7,901 nucleotides of DNA, from contig CANGUJ010000168.1 in assembly GCA_947456845.1 (NCBI GenBank), positions 1 to 7,901 on the forward strand, written 5' to 3'. The position numbers were made by a program, and so were the translations under genes. Numbering within the stretch: the first letter of the stretch is position 1; each line of letters opens with the position of its first letter. Origin of the DNA: Burkholderiales bacterium. GTDB lineage: Bacteria > Pseudomonadota > Gammaproteobacteria > Burkholderiales > JAEUOS01. Under the pieces are notes generated by a model. It was not told where the DNA came from. It saw only the letters and a program-made list of their open reading frames with translations, and did no database searches. Positions 1 through 6,476 of this stretch are shown in pieces.

Positions 1-14
1 CGCCGGCCGCTTCG

Positions 15-37
15 CGCTGCCCGACCGCCGGGCAGCG
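15..37 (-). terminator. Hairpin directly after the MCP stop codon, likely 3' end of the cheW-MCP transcript
   Basis: The arms CGCTGCCC (15-22) and GGGCAGCG (30-37) are perfectly complementary, and a further G-C pair closes a 5-nt loop. The structure begins at the base next to the MCP stop codon. The following bases on the minus strand (14 to 1) contain no U-run, so this is not a textbook intrinsic terminator. It may instead be a 3'-stabilising hairpin or part of a terminator that continues outside the window. Confidence 0.5.
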
Positions 38-2512
38 TCAGGCTGCCTCGACGACCCTGCCTGAGAGTTCCGCGCGCGACGGCTGCCCGGCAGCGCCGCT
101 ATGGCCATGGCGCGGCAGGCGGGAGACGTTCTGCGCGCGGTTGGCGCCGCGGCGCTCCGCCTTTCCGTCCCAGGCGCTGTCGATCTCGGCCTGCGCAACC
201 TGGGCGGCCTGCTCCACGCGGAACAGCGCGACGGTGTCCGACAGCGCCACCGCCTGCGAGGCCAGGCTCTCCGCCGCGGCGGTGGCCTGCTCCACCAGGG
301 TCGCATTGTGCTGGGTCATCTCGTCCATCTGGGTGATGGTCTGGTTGACCTGCTCGATGCCGGCACTCTGCTCCACCGATGCGGCGGTGATGTCGGCCAT
401 GATGTCGGTCACCCGCTTGACGGACACGACGACCTCTTCCATGGTCCGCCCCGCGGCATCGACCAGTTGCGAGCCCGATTCGACCTTGCTCACCGAATCG
501 GAAATCAGTTCCTTGATCTCCTTGGCGGCCGCGGCAGACCGCTGGGCGAGATTGCGCACCTCGGTGGCGACGACCGCGAATCCGCGTCCCTGCTCGCCCG
601 CGCGGGCCGCCTCCACCGCGGCGTTGAGCGCCAGGATGTTGGTCTGGAAGGCGATGCCGTCGATCACCGAAATGATGTCGGAGATGCGCTTGCTGCTTTC
701 GTTGATGCCGCTCATGGTCTGGACGACTTCCTGCACAACCGAGCCGCCGCGCTGCGCGACCTCCGATGCGCCCACCACCAGCAGGTTGGCCTGCTTGGCA
801 TTCTCGGCGTTCTGCTTGACCGCCGCCGTCAACTGCTCCATCGAGCTTGCGGTCTCCTCGAGGCTGGCGACCTGCTGCTCGGTGCGCCCGGAAAGATCCT
901 GATTGCCCGTGGCGATCTCCGCGGACGACTGCTTGATCGACTCGGCGGCCTCGCGGATGCGCCCGATGACCTCCTGCAGCCTTGCCGAGGTAGCGCCGGA
1001 ATCCTGCTGCAGGCTGGCGAACTGGCCCTCGAAATCCCCGCTCATCCGCTGCGTCAGGTCGCCGTCGGCGAGGGCGCGCGAGACGCGCGCCACCTCGCTC
1101 ACACCGCGGTCGGTCACCTCGAGAATCCGGTTCAGCCCCTCGGCGGCCTGCAGGAAGAATCCGCTCTTTCCTTCAGTGGCCACCCGCGCCTGGAGATTGC
1201 CGCGCCCGGCCGATTCGATGATCTGGGCGATTTCGCGTTCCGTGGCCACCTCGGTGGTTCGATCGGTCCACTGCACGGTCGTGCCCATCACCTCGCCGGC
1301 GGCGTTGACGATCGGCGTGGCATCGATGATGAAATGACGCTCTCCCGCCTGAACCTGGGAACGGCCGTTCGCCCGGGCACCAAGACGCTCGAAGTCGTCC
1401 AGGTTGCTGCCGATCACCGCAGCGGCGGCGAATTCCGGCCATGCGGCACGCAGGTCGGGCTCGGCATCGGCCATGAGGTCCTTCATCGATCGATTCGCGT
1501 AGAACACCGCGCCCTTGTCGTCCGCGATCATGGCGCTGGTGGAAGCCGCATCGAGCGAGCGGCGGATGCGCAGATTCTCGGCCGCTTCGGCCGCGGCCTG
1601 GCGCAACGCCTGCAGCATCACGGCCATCCTGGCCATCACGCTGGTTTCGTCCCCGGGCTTGACCGGCACCTCGCGATCCAGACGGCCGGCGGCCACATCC
1701 TCCGCCACCTCCCGCACCGTCGAGGGGTCGGCGCCCAGGCGCGCCCCGATCCAGAGCCGCGCGTACCACAACGACCCCAGCCCGGCGACGGCCACCAGGC
1801 CCGCGCAGACGAGCACCACCGCGTACCAGAAGTTCTTGACCGCCAATGCGGCGGACACCGCGGCCTCCGTGCGCTCATCCAGAAGGGTGAAGAACTCGTC
1901 GACCGGCTTCATGATCTTGGCCTTGAAACGATGGTAGTCGGCATCGTGCATCATCTCGCGCGCACGCGCAAAATCGGGCTTGCCCTTCTTGGTGAATCCG
2001 CCCTTGTCGTCCGCGTAGAGGCCCTTGACCATGTTCATGGCGATGGTCTCGGTCTTGACCAGGTCATCCGAGTTGCCTGCCGCTTCCTTGAGCTTGGCGA
2101 ACTCGGCCTCGGTGAAGCCGGCGTTCTTCATCATCTCGAGCAGGGGTATGCTCGTGGTCGCGCCGCGGTGGCTGCCACCGGTAGGTTCGGTCCCGACCGC
2201 GCGGAAATCCCAGTAGATCTTCTCGTAGCCCGCCGGCCGCGGCGTCTTGCCGTTGCGGATATCGAGAATCTCGAAGTACTGCTTCTCCCAGAGCGGGTCC
2301 CCGGAGACGACGTAGGTCCGGGCAAGCCGGGTGAGGTCATCGGAGCTCTGGCGCAATTCGTCGGCCAGCAGGACCGACTGGTAGCGCTTGGTGTAGGCCT
2401 CCGACAGGTCCTTGTTGGCCTGGCCCACCTTGTAGAGCGAAAACCACAGGGCGGCCACTGCCGCCAAAACGCACAGGAGCGCGGTGCCAAACAGTTGTTT
2501 CATGGACTTCAT
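38..2512 (-). CDS. Methyl-accepting chemotaxis protein with periplasmic sensor, HAMP, PAS and Tsr-type signalling domain
   Basis: A transmembrane chemoreceptor of 824 aa that should control CheA kinase activity through CheW. Order seen: TM1 at about 7-27; a roughly 200-residue, mostly helical periplasmic region with the stretch LTRLARTYVVSGDP (61-73) and EILDIRNGK (81-89); TM2 at about 228-250; HAMP at about 250-305; a PAS-like domain at about 315-420; two further HAMP-like units at about 425-520 (GNLQARV, GDLTQRM); then the coiled-coil signalling domain, whose hairpin tip has IDGIAFQTNILALNAAVEAA (617-636). That domain matches Tsr of the 36-heptad class without obvious gaps. Glu/Gln-rich methylation helices are visible (near 545-562 and 713-732). 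There is no NWETF-type CheR/CheB pentapeptide; the tail after about 768 is Arg/Ala-rich and unrecognised. I chose ATG 2512 because GGGGGA lies 9 nt upstream and TM1 follows at once; ATG 2503 is possible. An open extension upstream of 2512 lacks any signal. The ligand is unknown. Confidence 0.95.
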   Translation of the reverse strand: MKSMKQLFGTALLCVLAAVAALWFSLYKVGQANKDLSEAYTKRYQSVLLADELRQSSDDLTRLARTYVVSGDPLWEKQYFEILDIRNGKTPRPAGYEKIYWDFRAVGTEPTGGSHRGATTSIPLLEMMKNAGFTEAEFAKLKEAAGNSDDLVKTETIAMNMVKGLYADDKGGFTKKGKPDFARAREMMHDADYHRFKAKIMKPVDEFFTLLDERTEAAVSAALAVKNFWYAVVLVCAGLVAVAGLGSLWYARLWIGARLGADPSTVREVAEDVAAGRLDREVPVKPGDETSVMARMAVMLQALRQAAAEAAENLRIRRSLDAASTSAMIADDKGAVFYANRSMKDLMADAEPDLRAAWPEFAAAAVIGSNLDDFERLGARANGRSQVQAGERHFIIDATPIVNAAGEVMGTTVQWTDRTTEVATEREIAQIIESAGRGNLQARVATEGKSGFFLQAAEGLNRILEVTDRGVSEVARVSRALADGDLTQRMSGDFEGQFASLQQDSGATSARLQEVIGRIREAAESIKQSSAEIATGNQDLSGRTEQQVASLEETASSMEQLTAAVKQNAENAKQANLLVVGASEVAQRGGSVVQEVVQTMSGINESSKRISDIISVIDGIAFQTNILALNAAVEAARAGEQGRGFAVVATEVRNLAQRSAAAAKEIKELISDSVSKVESGSQLVDAAGRTMEEVVVSVKRVTDIMADITAASVEQSAGIEQVNQTITQMDEMTQHNATLVEQATAAAESLASQAVALSDTVALFRVEQAAQVAQAEIDSAWDGKAERRGANRAQNVSRLPRHGHSGAAGQPSRAELSGRVVEAA

Positions 2513-2534
2513 TTCTTCATTTCCCCCAGGGTAA

Positions 2535-2554
2535 GCCGGCGCATCCCCGCCGGC
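2535..2554 (-). other. Short GC-rich inverted repeat in the cheW-MCP gap
   Basis: GCCGGC at 2535-2540 and again at 2549-2554 can pair around an 8-nt loop, just upstream of the MCP ribosome binding site. With no U-run it is unlikely to stop transcription. It could be chance in GC-rich DNA. No convincing promoter is seen in the 130-nt gap (2513-2642), so cheW and the MCP are probably cotranscribed. Confidence 0.2.
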
Positions 2555-2642
2555 CAGGTTAGGCTCGGCCAGGAAAGGCCCGGATACGGCGCAACGCTCG
2601 CCGCGTCCGTGCGTTCCTGGCCATGATCGGACTGCGCCCCGA

Positions 2643-3155
2643 TCAGGCGGCGAGCGCCTCGTCAGCCAGAGCCATGTCGGCTGACAGGACCAGGCGCTCG
2701 ATATCGACAAGGACGAGCATGCGGTCTCCGACGGAGCCCACGCCCGTGATGTAACGGGTATCGAAAGCCGACGAGAATTCGGGCGGCGCCATGATCTGGC
2801 CGGCTTCGAGCGCGAGCACGTCCGACACGCCGTCGACCACCACGCCCACCATCCGGCCAGCCAGGTTCAGGACGATGACGACGGTGAACTCGTCATACCG
2901 CACGCTATCCAGCTTGAATTTGATCCGCAGGTCCAGGATCGGCACGACCGAGCCGCGCAGGTCGATGACGCCCTTGACGAATTCGGGCATGTTGGCAAGC
3001 CGGGTCACCGGGCTGTAGCCGCGGATCTCCTGGACCTTCAGGATGTCCATGCCGTAGTCCTGCGGTCCGACCCGAAACGTCAGGAACTCCGCGCCCCGCG
3101 AAGGCGCCACCTGCGCGTGCCGCGGCGGTGTGCGCTCAATTGATGTGGTGTTCAT
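2643..3155 (-). CDS. cheW: Chemotaxis coupling protein CheW
   Basis: A cytoplasmic adaptor of 170 aa that links MCP signalling tips to the kinase CheA. The CheW fold is evident from residue about 24 onward: EFLTFRVGPQDYGMDILKVQ, then the hallmark GVIDLRGSVVPILDLR, then FTVVIVLNLAGRMVGVVVDG and VSDVLAL, and a closing VGDRMLVLVDIERL. Length is typical of single-domain CheW. The first 20 or so residues are a nonconserved, Thr/Arg-rich leader. I chose ATG 3155 because AGGAG lies 7 nt upstream; an in-frame start 11 codons earlier has no such site. It sits 130 nt upstream of the MCP on the same strand, which fits a cheW-MCP operon with the two products as direct partners. No cheA, cheY, cheR or cheB is present, so this is a partial or auxiliary chemotaxis locus within these limits. 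It could be a CheW paralog rather than the main one. Confidence 0.96.
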   Translation of the reverse strand: MNTTSIERTPPRHAQVAPSRGAEFLTFRVGPQDYGMDILKVQEIRGYSPVTRLANMPEFVKGVIDLRGSVVPILDLRIKFKLDSVRYDEFTVVIVLNLAGRMVGVVVDGVSDVLALEAGQIMAPPEFSSAFDTRYITGVGSVGDRMLVLVDIERLVLSADMALADEALAA

Positions 3156-3202
3156 GGACGAACTCCTATTTTGTTGTTGTAAACACACGTCGCCCGGCCG
3201 GC

Positions 3203-3250
3203 TCCTTGCCTCACCCGGCAGTCTCTGCCGCCGCCTTGACCAGGCAAGGA
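3203..3250 (-). promoter_or_regulatory. Nested stem structure 47 nt upstream of the cheW start
   Basis: An outer perfect 8-bp stem (TCCTTGCC 3203-3210 with GGCAAGGA 3243-3250) encloses a perfect 6-bp hairpin with a 3-nt loop (CGGCAG 3216-3221, CTGCCG 3225-3230). TCA (3211-3213) and TGA (3237-3239) can add pairs between them. If transcription of cheW starts upstream, this would be a leader RNA structure; otherwise it could be an operator or promoter dyad. No known riboswitch class is recognised. Confidence 0.35.
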
Positions 3251-3538
3251 AGCGTTGAATCTACTGCTGTGCATTCCACCACGCGCCATGGGTCTGGGAT
3301 TCGACGAACAGCATGGAAAAATTGCCCCGCCTGAACGCACCAACGGCAAGCCGCGCGGATTCTTGAGGACCTGACCCGGCCAGCGTGCCTGCGAAGCGTC
3401 CGACCCACGCCGGTGACCCGTGTACCCCAACGCGGACATGCGAAACTCCCGGCCCGCGAAAAAGCGGCCCCCCGCCCCGCGTCGCGGCTCAGACCCGCAC
3501 GCGTCGGCGCGGCATGCAAACGCAACAGCGATCCGGGC

Positions 3539-3574
3539 TTGAAAACCGTCTTTTCGCCCAAATTTGAATAAAAT
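3539..3574 (+). promoter_or_regulatory. Candidate promoter for the HD-GYP gene
   Basis: An AT-rich patch precedes the gene. TAAAAT (3569-3574) matches the -10 consensus at five of six positions and would place a start near 3581, giving a leader of about 33 nt. TTGAAA (3539-3544) resembles a -35 box but lies 24 nt from TAAAAT. It pairs better with TTGAAT (3564-3569) at 19 nt. The exact elements are uncertain. Confidence 0.35.
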
Positions 3575-3614
3575 AACCAAATTATCCACGGACCAAGTTG
3601 TCCGGAAGCCCGCC

Positions 3615-4763
3615 ATGAACGTTGCCGCCGATCCGGCCCCTGCCGCCAGGCCCCTCGATATCTCGACGTTCCGCGAGGGCGGCTCGCTCAATGCCCGCCT
3701 GCGCCAGATGCACGAGGGACTGCTCGAGCGCGTGCCGGCTGTCGACCGCATCGCCTGCGCGCTCTACGACGCCGGCGAAGATCTGCTCAAGACCTTCATC
3801 GACAGCACGCGCACCGGCCATTCGCTCGAAGGGCACGAATTCCGCCTGTCGCAGAGCCGCTCGCTGAGCCGGCTGGCCACCTCGGGGGATGTGCGCATCC
3901 TCGACGACATCCCGGCGCTGGTGCAGCACGGCGAGGTGCACTCGGACTGGCTGCTCGAGCAGGGCTACCAGTCCTCGATGACGGTACCGCTGTTCGACAA
4001 CGGGGCCCTGCTGGGCATGACCTTCTTCGACGCGCGCGCCAGCCACGCCTTCCCGCCGGTAGCCCAGCGCGACCTGCTGCTCTACGCGAACCTCATCAAC
4101 ATGTCCATTTCCTCGGAACTGGCGGCGCTGCGCACGGTGGTCGCCTCCGCGCAGATGGCGCGCGAGTTCGCCCACCTGCGCGACTTCGAGACCGGCGCCC
4201 ACCTGGAGCGCATGGCGCGCTACGCGCGGGCGATCGCACGGGCCATCGCGCCCCGTCACGCCCTGGGCGACGAGTTCATCGAGCACGTCTTCCTGTTCGC
4301 CCCGCTGCATGACGTGGGCAAGATCGGCATTCCGGACCGCATCCTGCTCAAGGCCGGGCGCCTCGAGCCGGACGAGCGGCAGGTCATGCAGACCCACGTC
4401 GAACTGGGACTGGAGATCGTCGAGCGCATCATCGGCGACTTCGGGCTCAGGCACCTGCCGGATTCGTCCGTGCTGCGCAACATCGTCGGCGGCCACCACG
4501 AAAAGATGAACGGCACCGGTTACCCCAAGGGCCTGGCCGGCGCGGCGATCCCGCTCGAGGCGCGCATCGTCAGCACGGCCGACATCTTCGATGCGCTGAC
4601 CACGCGGCGCCCGTACAAGCAGGCCTGGACCACCGCCGAGGCGGTTGCCGAAATGCGCCGCATGGCGGTTGCCGGCGAACTCGACCCGGAATGCGTCGAG
4701 GCGGTGGCGGCCTTCGCACCACGCATCGAAGAGATTCGCGCGCGCTATCCGGACGAGGACTGA
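3615..4763 (+). CDS. GAF-domain HD-GYP protein, predicted c-di-GMP phosphodiesterase
   Basis: A predicted cytoplasmic enzyme of 382 aa hydrolysing cyclic di-GMP, with no signal peptide or membrane segment. Residues about 20-170 form a GAF-like sensory domain (QSSMTVPLFDNGALLGMTFF in its second half). Residues about 185-370 are HD-GYP. Expected metal ligands are visible: H196, the HD pair H232-D233 in LHDVGKIGIPD, H261, H294-H295, and D323 in TADIFDALTTRRPYK. The GYP loop (302-304) sits in HHEKMNGTGYPKGL, with Asn at 299 where many homologs have Asp. Catalytic residues are therefore complete. I chose ATG 3615 because GGAAG lies 6 nt upstream; the longer frame starts with TTG 3564 and has no ribosome binding site. 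It is transcribed divergently from cheW-MCP, so a role in the motility/sessility switch is likely but inferred. The GAF ligand cannot be told from sequence. Confidence 0.95.
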   Translation: MNVAADPAPAARPLDISTFREGGSLNARLRQMHEGLLERVPAVDRIACALYDAGEDLLKTFIDSTRTGHSLEGHEFRLSQSRSLSRLATSGDVRILDDIPALVQHGEVHSDWLLEQGYQSSMTVPLFDNGALLGMTFFDARASHAFPPVAQRDLLLYANLINMSISSELAALRTVVASAQMAREFAHLRDFETGAHLERMARYARAIARAIAPRHALGDEFIEHVFLFAPLHDVGKIGIPDRILLKAGRLEPDERQVMQTHVELGLEIVERIIGDFGLRHLPDSSVLRNIVGGHHEKMNGTGYPKGLAGAAIPLEARIVSTADIFDALTTRRPYKQAWTTAEAVAEMRRMAVAGELDPECVEAVAAFAPRIEEIRARYPDED

Positions 4764-4823
4764 AGCGGAAGGACCACCCCTCCCGGGCCCCCTGCGGATG
4801 CGAATGCAAGGGCCGTCGGCGGC

Positions 4824-4859
4824 GCGCCCGAGGCGACAGCCCGAATCCTCGAGGGGCGC
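4824..4859 (+). terminator. Imperfect hairpin downstream of the HD-GYP gene
   Basis: GCGCCCGAGG (4824-4833) can pair with CCTCG (4847-4851) and GGCGC (4855-4859), with a 3-nt bulge (AGG) on the right arm. It lies about 60 nt after the stop codon. It has no following U-run, so it is only terminator-like; Rho-dependent termination is equally possible. Confidence 0.25.
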
Positions 4860-4978
4860 CATGCGCGATGGAACGGGGTGGCACGGATCGATTGGCGGCG
4901 GGCAATCGCGCGGGGGCGTACTCGGGGGCGTTAAACGACAACACAGGCGTTTTGCACTAAGCTTGTACCTTGCAGGGT

Positions 4979-5023
4979 GCGTTGGGCGCGTTGGGCGCCT
5001 TGGGCACGTTGGGCACGTTGGGC
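4979..5023. repeat. Tandem 9-bp repeat, five copies
   Basis: Five contiguous 9-bp units read GCGTTGGGC, GCGTTGGGC, GCCTTGGGC, ACGTTGGGC and ACGTTGGGC, followed by a decayed copy starting ACCTGCGGG. TTGGGC is invariant in all five. The array ends 124 nt before the chosen aminotransferase start, in non-coding DNA. The period is a multiple of three, so copy-number change would not shift a frame; any effect would be on spacing, structure or protein binding. Confidence 0.9.
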
Positions 5024-5138
5024 ACCTGCGGGGCACGCAGTCCGGGCCGCGCAGTCGCAGCCGGCACCACCTGCGCACAACACCAACATCCAACCACTCG
5101 CATGGACATCATCCGCGCAAGGAATGTCCACGATCAAC

Positions 5139-5142
5139 AGGA
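5139..5142 (+). promoter_or_regulatory. Ribosome binding site deciding the aminotransferase start
   Basis: AGGA lies 5 nt before ATG 5148. The upstream in-frame ATG at 5124 has AAGG only one base before it, too close to serve. The still longer frame (to GTG 4977) would run through the tandem repeat. This favours 5148. Confidence 0.6.
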
Positions 5143-5147
5143 CCCCC

Positions 5148-6476
5148 ATGTCAGACACAGATTCCCTTCAGACCAGAGATGCCAGGGCGGTTGTCCATGG
5201 CCTGACCGATTTGTCCTTGCACGCCAAGCGCGGGGCCAGCGTGATCCAGTCCGGCAAGGGGGTCTGGGTCCGCGATATCCATGGCCGCGACTACATCGAG
5301 GCCATGTCGGGCCTGTGGTGCATCGCCCTGGGTTATGGCAACGAGCGGCTTGCCGATGTTGCCCAGCGGCAAATGAAGGAGCTGGCCTACTACCCGCTGA
5401 CCAACCACAAGAGCCACCCGCCGGTGATCGCGCTGGCCGAGAAACTGCTGGCCATGGCGCCCGTGCCCATGGCGAGGATCTGGTTTGCCAGCACCGGCTC
5501 CGAGGCCAACGACTGCGCCGCGCGCCTCGCCTGGTATTTCTGGAACGCCGTCGGGCAGCCGGAGAAAAGGAAGTTCATATCGCACAGGCTGGCCTACCAC
5601 GGCAACACCATCGCCTCGGCAAGCCTGTCCGGGGTCAGCTATGCGCATGACAAGTTCAACTTGCCTCTGCCCGGATTCCTGCATGTGGCCACGCCGCATT
5701 TCACCCGGCATGCCCAGCCTGGAGAGACCGAAGAGGCCTTCAGCGACCGCCTGATCGCCGACATCGAGCGCCTCATCGCCGCCGAGGGCGCCCACACCAT
5801 CGCGGCGTTCTTCGCGGAACCGGTCATGGCCGCGGGCGGCATCGTCGTGCCGCCCGCGCGCTACTACGAGCAACTGCAACACCTGCTGAAGAAGCACGAC
5901 ATCCTGCTGGTGTGCGACGAGGTGGTCACCGCGTTCGGCCGGACCGGAAAGATGTTCGGCTCGACCACCATGCACCTCAGGCCGGATCTGCTGGTCTGCG
6001 CCAAGGCCTTGTCGAGCGCCTACATTCCCATCTCGGCGCTCATGATCGGCCCGCGCGTCTACGAAGCCATTGAACGGCAAAGCGGTGAACTCGGCTTGTT
6101 CGGGCTGACCATGACCTATTCGGGACATCCGGTCGCCTCGGCAGTGGCCCTGGAGACGCTGAAGATCTACGAAGAACTCCGCATCGTCGAGCATGTGCAG
6201 CAGATAGGCCCGCGCCTCCTGGACGGCCTGATGCACCTGCGCGACCACCCCCTGGTCAAGGAAGTCCGCGGCATCGGGCTGCTGGCGGGGGTGGAACTTA
6301 CCCCCGGCCGTGGCCGCGAGTGCGCCCGCGTCGCGGAAGAGGAAGGCCTGATCGTGCGGGCCATCGGCGACACCATCGCCTTTTGTCCGCCGCTGATCAT
6401 TTCCGAAGACGAGGTGCAGGAACTGTTGCGGCGCTTTGCGCGGGCGCTGGATCGGGTCTACGCAACCGGCCGGTAG
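5148..6476 (+). CDS. Class III PLP-dependent aminotransferase (omega-aminotransferase type)
   Basis: A cytoplasmic fold-type I pyridoxal-phosphate enzyme of 442 aa, moving an amino group from an amine or omega-amino acid to a keto acid. Visible hallmarks: SGLWC (54-58), the phosphate-binding GSEAND (117-122), YHG (150-152) stacking on the cofactor ring, the cofactor Asp in CDEVVTAFGRTG (D257), the Schiff-base lysine K286 in CAKALSSAYIPI, and TMTYSGHP (321-328). Length and motif order match omega-transaminases such as the Chromobacterium violaceum enzyme, which acts on amines or beta-alanine with pyruvate. The true substrate (polyamine, beta-alanine, aromatic amine) cannot be read from sequence. 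No catabolic partner (aldehyde dehydrogenase, amidase, transporter) is adjacent, so pathway context is lacking. Its last 19 bases overlap the end of the convergent HAF-repeat gene. Start choice rests on AGGA 5 nt upstream and on the family's usual N-terminus. Confidence 0.95.
   Translation: MSDTDSLQTRDARAVVHGLTDLSLHAKRGASVIQSGKGVWVRDIHGRDYIEAMSGLWCIALGYGNERLADVAQRQMKELAYYPLTNHKSHPPVIALAEKLLAMAPVPMARIWFASTGSEANDCAARLAWYFWNAVGQPEKRKFISHRLAYHGNTIASASLSGVSYAHDKFNLPLPGFLHVATPHFTRHAQPGETEEAFSDRLIADIERLIAAEGAHTIAAFFAEPVMAAGGIVVPPARYYEQLQHLLKKHDILLVCDEVVTAFGRTGKMFGSTTMHLRPDLLVCAKALSSAYIPISALMIGPRVYEAIERQSGELGLFGLTMTYSGHPVASAVALETLKIYEELRIVEHVQQIGPRLLDGLMHLRDHPLVKEVRGIGLLAGVELTPGRGRECARVAEEEGLIVRAIGDTIAFCPPLIISEDEVQELLRRFARALDRVYATGR

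Larger units (their letters stand above)
3156..3614. other. Divergent intergenic region between cheW and the HD-GYP gene
   Basis: This 459-nt stretch has no recognisable gene; the frames crossing it lack ribosome binding sites and family resemblance. It must carry the promoters of cheW (leftward) and of the HD-GYP gene (rightward). It holds a nested stem structure at 3203-3250 and an AT-rich patch at 3552-3595 that stands out in this GC-rich sequence. I see no convincing sigma-28 (flagellar) or sigma-54 promoter for cheW by eye. Confidence 0.7.
4764..5147. other. Intergenic region between the HD-GYP gene and the aminotransferase gene
   Basis: No gene is supported in these 384 nt. From left to right it holds an imperfect GC-rich hairpin (4824-4859), a small hairpin (CGATTG 4889-4894 with CAATCG 4903-4908), a less GC-rich patch (about 4931-4975) where a promoter for the aminotransferase could lie, and a 9-bp tandem repeat (4979-5023). 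No clear -35/-10 pair was found by eye. Confidence 0.7.

Noticed and set aside
101..2626. An 841-codon open frame on the plus strand opposite the MCP gene
   Set aside because: It is antisense to a clearly conserved chemoreceptor, has no ribosome binding site or recognisable domain, and is rich in His/Arg/Gly/Leu as expected from reverse-complemented GC-rich codons.
3152..3751. A 199-codon minus-strand frame through the cheW-HD-GYP intergenic region
   Set aside because: Composition resembles non-coding GC-rich DNA, no ribosome binding site, and it runs into both neighbouring genes.
4879..4895. Possible sigma-54 promoter: TGGCACG is a perfect match to the -24 element
   Set aside because: The required GC dinucleotide ten bases after GG is absent (TT is there instead); spacing to the next GC is wrong.
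5020..5034. Possible sigma-54 promoter in the end of the tandem repeat (GGGCACC then GGGC)
   Set aside because: GG and GC have the right spacing, but the T residues of both elements are missing, and the match arises from the repeat unit.
3582..5093. A 503-codon minus-strand frame across the HD-GYP gene
   Set aside because: It is a shadow of the HD-GYP gene: low-complexity Arg/Val/Asp composition, no family motif, and a start inside the 9-bp repeat region.
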